From an uncultured Marinobacter sp. (GTDB taxonomy: Bacteria > Pseudomonadota > Gammaproteobacteria > Pseudomonadales > Oleiphilaceae): a DNA stretch of 64,000 bases. The stretch lies in contig NZ_CAMPJO010000014.1 in assembly GCF_946886895.1 (NCBI RefSeq), positions 1 through 64,000 on the forward strand. Direction: 5' to 3'. Below the pieces are notes generated by a model. The model saw only the letters and a program-made list of their open reading frames with translations. It was not told where the DNA came from and did no database searches. The translations under genes and the position numbers were made by a program. This document shows, piece after piece, positions 18,987 through 26,782 of this stretch; within the stretch, counting starts at the first letter, position 1, and every line of letters begins with the position of its first letter.

Positions 18987-19797
18987 AATCCAGATCGAAC
19001 AGCATGTCACTGCCCAGGTTGACCAACTGGGCCCGGGGTCTCAGGGCATCCTCCAATCCATCGATTTCGGGCAGCGACAGGGCGGGGCGCCCGCTGCCGA
19101 TGATCATCGGGGCGACCATCACGTGCAGTCGATCGAGCAGCCCGGCCCTGAGAAACGACGACACTGTAATGCCTCCACCCTCGATGAAAATCTTACGCAG
19201 CCCAAGATCCGCCAACACCTTCAGGATGAACTCCGGGTTGGTTGGCTGCGGATCGTCCGAGCCTCCGAGGCAAGGGATCTCGGTGACGGCGTTCTGCCTG
19301 ATGGTGTGCGCGCCGGGTTGGTAGTCGCCGGCCACCAGGCGCAGGGTCGGTGCCTCGCCATCGGTAAACAGGTGGTGGCTTTCTGGAACTCTCCGCTGGC
19401 GATCGATCACCACCCGGACCGGGTTGCGCCCGGGCGCGCGGCGCACGGTAAGGCGCGGGTTGTCTGTGGTCGCCGTGCCAGCCCCCACCACAACCGCATC
19501 GGACACCGCCCGGATTCGATGCAGATGAGTAATGCCATCGTCCCCGTTGATGAACCTCGAACACCCTGTGACCGTAGCGATACGGCCATCCAGGCTTTGC
19601 CCCAGTTGGCCAATGACCCGTGATGAGGCGCCCGGAGACAGTGGCCGGCACAGGGGCAGGAACAACGACAGCAGATCTTTTGCCTGATCGGTGGCCGGTT
19701 GCCGGGCCTCCGTCGGGGCCAGGGCCCCATTGCTGCGATCAACGGCGCTGAGTACCAGTGCCCAGGCAGAGTCGGTGTCCAGTGATGGGTTTGTCAT
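18961..19797 (-). CDS. RibD C-terminal-type reductase (stand-alone)
   Basis: 278 aa. The dihydrofolate-reductase-like domain of RibD reduces the ribosyl group of a diaminopyrimidine in riboflavin synthesis. Here it stands alone, without the deaminase domain. Family motifs are clear: QSLDGRIATVTG (near 65), RAVSDAVVVGAGTATTDNPRLTVR (split across 95-118) and the NADPH-loop FIEGGG (near 210). About 60 N-terminal residues are extra and not conserved-looking. The gene is convergent with ybhN-like and overlaps it by 26 bases. Placement beside a PTPS-like gene suggests a pyrimidine- or pterin-derived substrate rather than housekeeping riboflavin synthesis. Confidence 0.87.
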   Translation of the reverse strand: MTNPSLDTDSAWALVLSAVDRSNGALAPTEARQPATDQAKDLLSLFLPLCRPLSPGASSRVIGQLGQSLDGRIATVTGCSRFINGDDGITHLHRIRAVSDAVVVGAGTATTDNPRLTVRRAPGRNPVRVVIDRQRRVPESHHLFTDGEAPTLRLVAGDYQPGAHTIRQNAVTEIPCLGGSDDPQPTNPEFILKVLADLGLRKIFIEGGGITVSSFLRAGLLDRLHVMVAPMIIGSGRPALSLPEIDGLEDALRPRAQLVNLGSDMLFDLDFSRDESAH

Positions 19798-19914
19798 ACG
19801 GGTCCTGTTCTGTTACCGATAAATTGAGTATAGGCAGATTGTGCGCAAAGCTATATGTACGTTACATTTCCGGATTGATTCACTTTCCGGGCCATTCCTG
19901 CAGAGGCAAAAGCG

Positions 19915-20331
19915 ATGCGGTACCTGCAAACATTCAACCGCCGGTTGCGGCAACTTCGGGAGGCGGGGCGGTTGTCTTGCTGGGATGTGGCTGAGATGTG
20001 CGGGGTGGACGAGGCCCGGGTGAGGAGCTGGGAAACGGGGGACGCTCGCCACCGGAGTTACCCCGGGGTCACCGAGCTTCTTGACCTTTGTATCCGCACC
20101 GAGACGCCGCTGGAGAGTTTGCTGGATCTCGAAGAATCCGGCGATGGCAGCCAGTTGGAGTTGCCGGGCCTGGCGTTCAGCAACAGTGATGATCTGTCGG
20201 TGGCATTGAAGGAACTGGAGCGAGAGCTGGACAGGGTTCAGCTCTCCGAAGAAGAGTGCGAGCTACTGCGCCGGTTCCGAAAGGCGAACACGGAGAGCCG
20301 GCGCATGATTCTTCAGCTACTGGCTCACTGA
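19915..20331 (+). CDS. XRE-family DNA-binding regulator
   Basis: 138 aa. Residues 5-65 form a helix-turn-helix of the Cro/CI type: LRQLREAGRLSCWDVAEMCG is followed by VDEARVRSWETGD, where R-SWE is the usual recognition-helix end. The second half is acidic and helical (residues 95-138), perhaps for dimerisation. It is preceded by AT-rich DNA with a TGTACGTTACA stretch (19855-19865) and is convergent with galU, whose stop is one base away. No regulated target can be named from sequence. Confidence 0.82.
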   Translation: MRYLQTFNRRLRQLREAGRLSCWDVAEMCGVDEARVRSWETGDARHRSYPGVTELLDLCIRTETPLESLLDLEESGDGSQLELPGLAFSNSDDLSVALKELERELDRVQLSEEECELLRRFRKANTESRRMILQLLAH

Positions 20332-20332
20332 T

Positions 20333-21178
20333 TTACTTGCCCTTTTTGTAAATATTCTCGTACACATAGTTGGTGGCTTCCACAAAGCCATCGATGCTGC
20401 CACAGTCAAACCGACGTCCCTTGAACTGGTACGCCAGCACACAGCCATTTTTCGCCTGCTCCAGCAAAGCATCGGTGATCTGCACTTCGCCATTTTTACC
20501 CGCTGGCGTACGCTCGATGATGTCAAAAATATCCGGCGTCAGAATATAGCGGCCGATGATCGCGAGATTGCTCGGGGCATCTTCCGGTGCCGGCTTCTCC
20601 ACCATGTCGGTAATCCGGTACAGGCCGTCCTTCATGGATTCCCCGGCAATAACCCCGTATTTGTGAGTCTCATCTTCCGGCACCTCTTCAATGGCGACGA
20701 TGGAGCAACGGAACTGGTTGTACAGCTTCACCATCTGCGTCAGGACGCCGTCTTCCCCGTCAGGACCGATGCAGAAATCATCCGCCAGAACCACGGCAAA
20801 CGGGTTGTCGCCCACGAGGTTGCGGCCGGTGAGAATGGCGTGGCCGAGCCCTTTCATTTCATTCTGGCGGGTAAAGGCAAACGTGTTGTTATCGATCAGT
20901 TCCCGTATGGAGGTCAGTAAATCCTCTTTGCCTGAACCGGCAATCTGGTGCTCCAGCTCGTAACTGATATCAAAGTGGTCCTCGATGGCGCGTTTGCCCC
21001 GGCCCGTCACAAAACCGAACTCGTGGATGCCGGCTTCCGCTGCCTCCTCGACGCCGTATTGCACCAGCGGCTTGTTGACCACCGGGAGGATCTCCTTGGG
21101 CATTGCCTTGGTTGCCGGGAGAAAGCGGGTGCCGTAGCCGGCTACGGGAAACAGGCATTTTCTGATCATGTCTTTCAT
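20333..21178 (-). CDS. galU: UTP-glucose-1-phosphate uridylyltransferase
   Basis: 281 aa. GalU makes UDP-glucose, the donor for periplasmic glucans, LPS and, after oxidation, UDP-glucuronate. The nucleotidyl-transferase motif GYGTRFLPATKAMPKE is at 14-29, followed by the VLADDFCIG metal-binding aspartates near 128-136 and the VEKP motif near 191. The length is within the bacterial GalU range. An internal ATG three residues later (MIRKCLFP) is an alternative start. The gene lies beside the opg operon, which needs UDP-glucose, though it faces the other way. Confidence 0.95.
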   Translation of the reverse strand: MKDMIRKCLFPVAGYGTRFLPATKAMPKEILPVVNKPLVQYGVEEAAEAGIHEFGFVTGRGKRAIEDHFDISYELEHQIAGSGKEDLLTSIRELIDNNTFAFTRQNEMKGLGHAILTGRNLVGDNPFAVVLADDFCIGPDGEDGVLTQMVKLYNQFRCSIVAIEEVPEDETHKYGVIAGESMKDGLYRITDMVEKPAPEDAPSNLAIIGRYILTPDIFDIIERTPAGKNGEVQITDALLEQAKNGCVLAYQFKGRRFDCGSIDGFVEATNYVYENIYKKGK

Positions 21179-21478
21179 CCTTTGATGTTCGGGTTCACGG
21201 CCTGTGGGTATACGACGGTTCAGTCACGAAGAGTGCCGAGTTTAACCAAGTTGTTGAATGAAATGGAGGGGGGTAGCGGGGATTTGTAACCGTGGGTGTG
21301 TCTGTGTTGCCGGCAGTCCGCCGCCTGAAACATTAAGATACAACTTTCACATGTAACCATAAAATACTGTTTTCATTAAACATTAAAATTGTAAAGTTTG
21401 GAAATAAGCTATGGCTTACCCCGCCTGTGTTTCTTAAAGTGTCGGTAATAGTTTGAGTGATCAGCCGAGGCCTCGATT
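21179..21478. other. Intergenic region between galU and the TpsB-like gene
   Basis: 300 bases shared by two divergent genes. The first half is mixed; 21330-21410 is clearly AT-rich (many AAA/TTT tracts such as CATTAAACATTAAAATTG), as expected for promoters. I see no ORF, RNA or clear terminator. No confident -35/-10 pair can be assigned. Confidence 0.5.
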
Positions 21479-22627
21479 TTGCGAATACCCTGCCTTCTTG
21501 CACTGTTATGGTGCGCGCCCGCCGCTGCCGTGTCCCTGGCGGAACGGGTGCCGGTGAATCCGACGGCGTGGGATCTGTACCCCGAGAACCTGCTCGCTTC
21601 CGTGTCCAGCTACCTGGCGTCGCACCTGGAGTTTTCGGGCGATTCGAATCATACCAGCGAGGCGGCCGATGGCCGGCTGAACCTGGTGGGTAGCAACGTG
21701 ATCTGGTCAAGCCACGATATTGGGCTGGATTTCAGGGACTCGGTTTCCCGTCGGGACGGCGGTGAATCCCAGACACTGGTTTTTCGGTACTCGCTTCCGG
21801 TTGCAGGCAGTGATTTTCAGCTGGCGGTTGAAAACTCCGAGTATGCCGGTGTCGTCAATAACGCCGGACAACGCTACGATACCCATGGCGAATACCAGGC
21901 TGTGACCCTCTCAGGCAACCGGCCCCTGTGGTCCTGGCAGGGCGTTGAGCTGGACAGTGTTTTCAGCCACTCCACGGGGACCGGCCGGGCCTTCGAAGAG
22001 TCCGTGTGGGTCTCGGATTCGACCCACCAACTGTCCAGTGTCGGTTTTCGGTGTTCCGGGCAACAGGACCTGCCGGGCGGTTTCGTGGCGGATTCTACGT
22101 TGACGGCACTGGGCGGCTGGGAGTCCAGGGAGACAATCAGCCGCACCGCGCTGACTTCGGACGGCGCCGAGTTCCACAAACTGGCGGTGTCGGCGTCTCT
22201 GAGCCGGAGCCTCTACACCTGGGATGTCGGAGTGAACGGCCGTTATCAGTTCGCGCCGGATGACCTCGCCTCATCGGAATACCTGCAGATTGCCGGGCCG
22301 TCCATGATGCAGGGGTTTAATGGTCAGTCGCTGTTTGTTTCCCAGGGCGGGTGGGTGCGCCTGAACGCCCGTAGCCCGGGCTATTCAATGCCGTTCACCA
22401 ACGCCGTCAACTCGTACCTCATGTTATCGGTACTGAAGGGCTGGGCGTCGACGTCTGGCAGCCGGCAGAACCGGTTTCGCGCCAGTACCGGAGAGATTTC
22501 CCTGCGCTTGCAGGGGCAGGGGTTTCACGCCAGTATGAGCGTTGGCCGGATTCTGGATTTGTCCGGCCAGGCAATGCGGCGACCCGCCAGCCCGGACGTA
22601 TCTCTGTCGATGTCACTCGGAATCTGA
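21479..22627 (+). CDS. POTRA-less ShlB/FhaC (TpsB)-like outer-membrane barrel
   Basis: 382 aa. A short signal peptide ends near PAAA (residues 14-17). The rest is rich in alternating beta-strand patterns. The segment SEYLQIAGPSMMQGFNGQS and the following GGWVRLNARSP closely follow the conserved L6-loop region of TpsB transporters (which usually read GG-x-VRGF and G-x-x-x-RNEL). Ordinary TpsB proteins have an N-terminal helix and two POTRA domains and are about 550 aa; these are missing here, leaving only the barrel. No TpsA partner is nearby. The start is TTG, with GAGG at 21467-21470 eight bases upstream. The opg operon follows. Confidence 0.65.
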   Translation: MRIPCLLALLWCAPAAAVSLAERVPVNPTAWDLYPENLLASVSSYLASHLEFSGDSNHTSEAADGRLNLVGSNVIWSSHDIGLDFRDSVSRRDGGESQTLVFRYSLPVAGSDFQLAVENSEYAGVVNNAGQRYDTHGEYQAVTLSGNRPLWSWQGVELDSVFSHSTGTGRAFEESVWVSDSTHQLSSVGFRCSGQQDLPGGFVADSTLTALGGWESRETISRTALTSDGAEFHKLAVSASLSRSLYTWDVGVNGRYQFAPDDLASSEYLQIAGPSMMQGFNGQSLFVSQGGWVRLNARSPGYSMPFTNAVNSYLMLSVLKGWASTSGSRQNRFRASTGEISLRLQGQGFHASMSVGRILDLSGQAMRRPASPDVSLSMSLGI

Positions 22628-22769
22628 ATGTCCGCGGCTGGATTGTTGCACCAGAACCCGTTTTCCCTTCGTATGTAAATTCCTTTCAAAGCCGTTACGA
22701 AGATGTCACTTGAGACCAGGGCGGCCTCAGGTGCTACATTCAAGTAATGGAAAACAAGGAATTTTCTGC

Positions 22770-24317
22770 ATGAAAGGTTCAGGACTACCGATAACCGGCT
22801 TGATCGTATTTCTTCTGCTCGGATTTCCGGCCCAGGCTAACGCATTCGGCTTCGCCGATGTGGTGGCGAAGGCGGAGGCCCTGGCTGGCAAGGACTATCA
22901 GGCGCCAACCCCGGCACCGGAGTTTCTCCGGACACTGAGTTACCCGGACTATCAATCGATCCGCTTCAAACCGGAGGCCAGTCTCTGGCGCTCGGGCCGT
23001 TCCCGGTTTCAGGTAATGATGATCCCGCCGGGTAGTTTTTATGCCCATGCCGTCAAGCTGAATGTGGTCGATAGCGAAGGTGTGCACCCGCTCGCCTTCG
23101 ACAAGACGGATTTTGACTACCCGAATCCGGAGCTGGCCAAGCGTATTCCGGCGGACCTCGGCTACGCCGGGTTCAAACTGACGTATCCGCTGGCGGGCCA
23201 GGGCGTCCAGAACCAGTTTCTCGTTTTTGGCGGTGCCAGCTATTTCCGGGGCGTCGGGGCTGGTCAGCATTTCGGATTATCCGGGCGAGGTATTGCGATT
23301 GACACCGGCCTTCCATCCGGCGAGGAGTTTCCCTCGTTTACCGAATTCTGGCTGGAGCGCCCGGCCGCCGGCAGCGACACCATGGTGGTCTTCGGGCTGC
23401 TGAATGGCCCAAGCCTGACCGGCGCTTACCGCTTCGAGATCCGTCCTGGCGAAAGCACCCGGATGCAGGTGACCGCGGAGCTCTTCTTCCGTGAGGATAT
23501 CCGACAGCTCGGGCTTGCGCCGCTGACGTCAATGTTTTACTACGGTGACAATACCGAGCGCCCCCGGGGAGAGTGGCGGCCCCAGGTGCATGATTCCGAT
23601 GGTCTGCTGGTACACGATGGCGATTCCGGGGAGTGGCTCTGGCGGCCGCTTCTCAACCCGTCGCAACTGCAACTCAGCTTCCATCAGGTGACACAGTTGG
23701 AAGGGTTTGGCTTGATTCAGCGGGATCAGAAGTTTCACCAGTTCGAAGACAGCGAAGCGCGCTACGATCTGCGCCCGAGCGCCTGGGTCCAGCCCCGGGA
23801 AGGGTGGGGGCCGGGTTCGGTGGTGCTGGTTGAGATTCCATCCGGTGCGGAAACCAACGACAACATAGCCGCGTTCTGGAAGCCGGATCAGTCGGTGAAA
23901 GGCGGAGAGCGCCGGCGCTTCGAGTATGCCCTGGATTTTGGCGGCCCACAGATCACCGGCCATCCGTCGGGCCGCGCGATTCAGACGTTCGTCGGAGATG
24001 GCAACCGAACCGGGGGCGGGGACGAAGCCGGGGCTTATCGCTTCATCGTTGATTTCCAGGGCAAGACGCTGGACTCCCTGCGCTCCGATGCCGCCGTGGT
24101 CAGTCAGGTAACCGGGGGAGACGGGGTTGAGGTGATTGAGCATTTTGTTGAATACATCGAGGCCAGGGACGCCTGGCGGCTTTCCATCCTGGCACGGCCG
24201 GCGGCAGGTAAACCACTGAACCTGAGAGGGTATCTCAGCCTGGATAACCAGCCACTGACGGAAACATGGACGTATTCACTGGCACCCTCGACGGGGCTGC
24301 GCGCCAACCCCGAATAA
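22770..24317 (+). CDS. opgG: Glucan biosynthesis protein G
   Basis: 515 aa. OpgG acts in the periplasm in the synthesis of osmoregulated periplasmic glucans from chains delivered by OpgH. The signal peptide ends near ANA (residues 26-28). The mature protein starts FGFADVVAKAEALAGKDYQAP, the standard OpgG opening, and continues with SYPDYQSIRF, the GRGIAIDTGLPSGEEFPSF stretch and the conserved DNTERPRGEWRPQVHDSDGL. Length and order match the E. coli protein (511 aa). The start is ATG 22770 with AAGGA nine bases upstream. A long in-frame extension upstream lacks any signal. Confidence 0.95.
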   Translation: MKGSGLPITGLIVFLLLGFPAQANAFGFADVVAKAEALAGKDYQAPTPAPEFLRTLSYPDYQSIRFKPEASLWRSGRSRFQVMMIPPGSFYAHAVKLNVVDSEGVHPLAFDKTDFDYPNPELAKRIPADLGYAGFKLTYPLAGQGVQNQFLVFGGASYFRGVGAGQHFGLSGRGIAIDTGLPSGEEFPSFTEFWLERPAAGSDTMVVFGLLNGPSLTGAYRFEIRPGESTRMQVTAELFFREDIRQLGLAPLTSMFYYGDNTERPRGEWRPQVHDSDGLLVHDGDSGEWLWRPLLNPSQLQLSFHQVTQLEGFGLIQRDQKFHQFEDSEARYDLRPSAWVQPREGWGPGSVVLVEIPSGAETNDNIAAFWKPDQSVKGGERRRFEYALDFGGPQITGHPSGRAIQTFVGDGNRTGGGDEAGAYRFIVDFQGKTLDSLRSDAAVVSQVTGGDGVEVIEHFVEYIEARDAWRLSILARPAAGKPLNLRGYLSLDNQPLTETWTYSLAPSTGLRANPE

Positions 24318-24341
24318 GAGGGCAACGAAAGGAGGCACCCC

Positions 24342-24623
24342 ATGGCAGATCAGACCCTGCAGCGTGTATTTGTTCGGGTATTCCGTTATCTGACGGAATC
24401 CGGTTTGGAGATGACCCGCGCCCGCAGCCGCACACTGCTGCAACTTATTGACGACACACTGGCTGAGGCGGACGAGACAACGGGCGACGAGCTCAGCGAG
24501 GCGCGCTTGCTCGCCCAGACAATGGACCGGCTCCCGGCCTACTTTCCGGTGGCGGAGGAAGTGCCTCCGACGCCCTGTCCACCCCTGTCTCGTGGCAGCA
24601 TCGGGTACCCGGTCCGTGACTGA
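24342..24623 (+). CDS. Small helical protein encoded between opgG and opgH
   Basis: 93 aa. It has one of the best ribosome sites in the window (AAAGGAGG at 24328-24335, six bases before ATG), so it is very likely translated. Residues 5-65 are helical and amphipathic (for example RTLLQLIDDTLAEADETTG); residues 73-93 are proline-rich and end in SRGSIGYPVRD. Its stop lies eight bases inside the probable opgH start. It occupies the position of the N-terminal cytoplasmic domain of OpgH in E. coli and Pseudomonas, which this OpgH lacks, but I see no clear sequence similarity to that domain. A split domain, a regulator or an assembly factor are all possible. Confidence 0.65.
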   Translation: MADQTLQRVFVRVFRYLTESGLEMTRARSRTLLQLIDDTLAEADETTGDELSEARLLAQTMDRLPAYFPVAEEVPPTPCPPLSRGSIGYPVRD

Positions 24624-26730
24624 GGTTGCCGGCGCCCAGGCGGCGCACCGTTATCGCTGGCGACGGGTTGCAATTGTTCGCCGCAGCCTGCTGATCCTGT
24701 TTGTGCTGGGGCAAACGACGGTTGCCTGCTATTACCTGCTCTGGGTGTTGCCCTACCATGGCGGGACCTGGCTCGAGCTTGGCATGGTGGCGCTGTTCGC
24801 CGTCCTCTACGCCTGGATTGCGGTTGGCTTCTGGACGGCGGTATTCGGCTTTGTGTTGCGCCTTCTGGGTGGGGACCGACATGCGCTGTTACGGCGCCAC
24901 AATGATGAGGCGCTGGCCGCCACGCCACTGGCGAAAACCGCGATCCTGTTGCCGATCTACCATGAGCCGGTGCACTGGACACTGAGTGGCCTCAAGGCCG
25001 TGTACCAGGACATCGAGCGCACCGGCAACATTGACCAGTTCGAGTTCTACATCCTGTCTGACAGTCGTGACCCGAATGTCTGGCTGGAGGAGCAGGCTGC
25101 CTGGCAGGCCCTGGCCAAGGAGCTGGGGGCCGACGGTCGCCTGTTTTATCGGCGTCGCCCGGTAAACCTCAACTACAAGAGCGGCAACGTAGCCGACTTT
25201 CTCCGCCGTTGGGGGCGCCGGTGCAAATACATGGTGGTGCTTGACGCCGACAGCCTGCTGAGCGGCGAGACGGTGGTGCGCATGGTCCGCCTGATGGAGC
25301 GTGAGCCGGGGGTCGGAATCCTGCAGACCAACCCGACCATTATTAACGGGCAATCCCTGTTCGCCCGCCTCCAGCAGTTCGCCAACCGGTTCTATTCCAC
25401 CCTGTTTGCCACCGGGCTGGCCGCTATCCAGATGGGCGATGCCGCGTTCTGGGGCCACAACGCGATCCTCCGCATCGAACCGTTCATGAAACATTGCGGA
25501 CTGCCCAAACTGCCGGGGTTCGGGATTTTTGGCGGGCCGATCATGAGCCACGACTTCGTTGAGGCCGCCTACATGGGGCGGGCCGGCTATGAAGTCTGGC
25601 TGGAGACGGGCCTTGGCAGCAGTTTTGAAGAGTCGCCGCCGACACTGGCGGACGAGTTGTCCCGCGATAACCGCTGGGCCAAGGGCAACCTCCAGCATCT
25701 CTGGGTGATGCTCCGGGAGCCCGGCCTGCGATTTGCCCACCGCATGGCCTTCCTGAACGGGATCATGGCGTATGTGGCCTCGCCGCTCTGGCTCGGCTTT
25801 CTCATTCTGACCACGGTGGAAGCCGCCCGGATGAGGCTCTCACCCATCGAATATTTTCCGGAGGGGCATCGGGGCCTGTTTCCGCTCTGGCCTGAATGGC
25901 GGCCGGAGTGGGCCCTGGGTCTGGCACTCAGCACGCTTGCCCTGCTGTTTCTACCCAAGTTCCTGGCCATCGTGGATGCCGTGGTGCATCGCTACGCCAG
26001 GGATTTCGGGGGCTTCCTGAAACTGTTTGCCAGTGTGATGCTGGAAATCGTCATCTCGGTGCTGCTGGCGCCGGTCAGAATGTGGGCCCACAGCCGTTAC
26101 GTGGTCGCCGCCTTGTTGAACCTGTCACTGACCTGGGCCGGCCAGAACCGCACCGAGGAAACCACCTGGCGGGAAGCGCTGGTCACCCAATTGCCCGGGA
26201 TGCTCCTGGGTGGCTTGTGGTCAGCCTTTGCGTGGAGCCTGGATACCCTGTTTTTCCTGTGGTCGCTACCCGTGGCCATACCCTTGCTGGTGGCGGCGCC
26301 GACCGCGGTTTATCTGAGCCGTACAGGACCGGGCCAATTCCTGAAAGCCCGGGGCCTGTTGAGCATACCCGAAGAGCGGGAACCGCCCATGCCGCTGCTG
26401 GACGATGCCCGGCGCTATAGGGCGATCGAAAACGGTGACCCGCTGCTCAGTCCGTTTGAACAGGCCGTGCTGGTGCCCCGGCTGAATCGGCTGCACCGGG
26501 CCCTGGCCCGGGATCACCGCCGAGGGCCGAGGAGAAAAGAGCTTCAGGCCTCTGTCGCCCGATGTCTGAGCCGTGGGCCTGGCAGTCTGACCCGCGGCGA
26601 GCTGAGTTTCCTGGCGCGCGACCGCACCTCTCTGGAAGAGCTACACATCGGGGCCTGGCGCGCACCCACCGACAGTTACTGGGGTCACTGCATCGGGCGA
26701 AAGGATGGGGCACAGGTATCTGTTGATTAA
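24616..26730 (+). CDS. opgH: Glucan biosynthesis glucosyltransferase H
   Basis: About 704 aa. OpgH is an inner-membrane family 2 glucosyltransferase that polymerises glucose from UDP-glucose and passes the chain to the periplasm. Conserved parts visible: ILLPIYHEP, YILSDSRDPNVWLEEQ, the SGNVAD and MVVLDADS catalytic aspartates, GHNAILRIEPF, and the processive motif DNRWAKGNLQH. Several helices follow. GTG 24616 is the likely start, overlapping the small ORF; GTG 24592 is possible. E. coli OpgH has about 130 more N-terminal residues before the first helix; here only about 15 remain. That cytoplasmic region binds FtsZ in E. coli. Confidence 0.92.
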   Translation: MTEVAGAQAAHRYRWRRVAIVRRSLLILFVLGQTTVACYYLLWVLPYHGGTWLELGMVALFAVLYAWIAVGFWTAVFGFVLRLLGGDRHALLRRHNDEALAATPLAKTAILLPIYHEPVHWTLSGLKAVYQDIERTGNIDQFEFYILSDSRDPNVWLEEQAAWQALAKELGADGRLFYRRRPVNLNYKSGNVADFLRRWGRRCKYMVVLDADSLLSGETVVRMVRLMEREPGVGILQTNPTIINGQSLFARLQQFANRFYSTLFATGLAAIQMGDAAFWGHNAILRIEPFMKHCGLPKLPGFGIFGGPIMSHDFVEAAYMGRAGYEVWLETGLGSSFEESPPTLADELSRDNRWAKGNLQHLWVMLREPGLRFAHRMAFLNGIMAYVASPLWLGFLILTTVEAARMRLSPIEYFPEGHRGLFPLWPEWRPEWALGLALSTLALLFLPKFLAIVDAVVHRYARDFGGFLKLFASVMLEIVISVLLAPVRMWAHSRYVVAALLNLSLTWAGQNRTEETTWREALVTQLPGMLLGGLWSAFAWSLDTLFFLWSLPVAIPLLVAAPTAVYLSRTGPGQFLKARGLLSIPEEREPPMPLLDDARRYRAIENGDPLLSPFEQAVLVPRLNRLHRALARDHRRGPRRKELQASVARCLSRGPGSLTRGELSFLARDRTSLEELHIGAWRAPTDSYWGHCIGRKDGAQVSVD

Positions 26731-26782
26731 CGGTAAACAGCGCCAGCAAACAGCATCCGTGAATGGTTCAGAGGAGACGACG

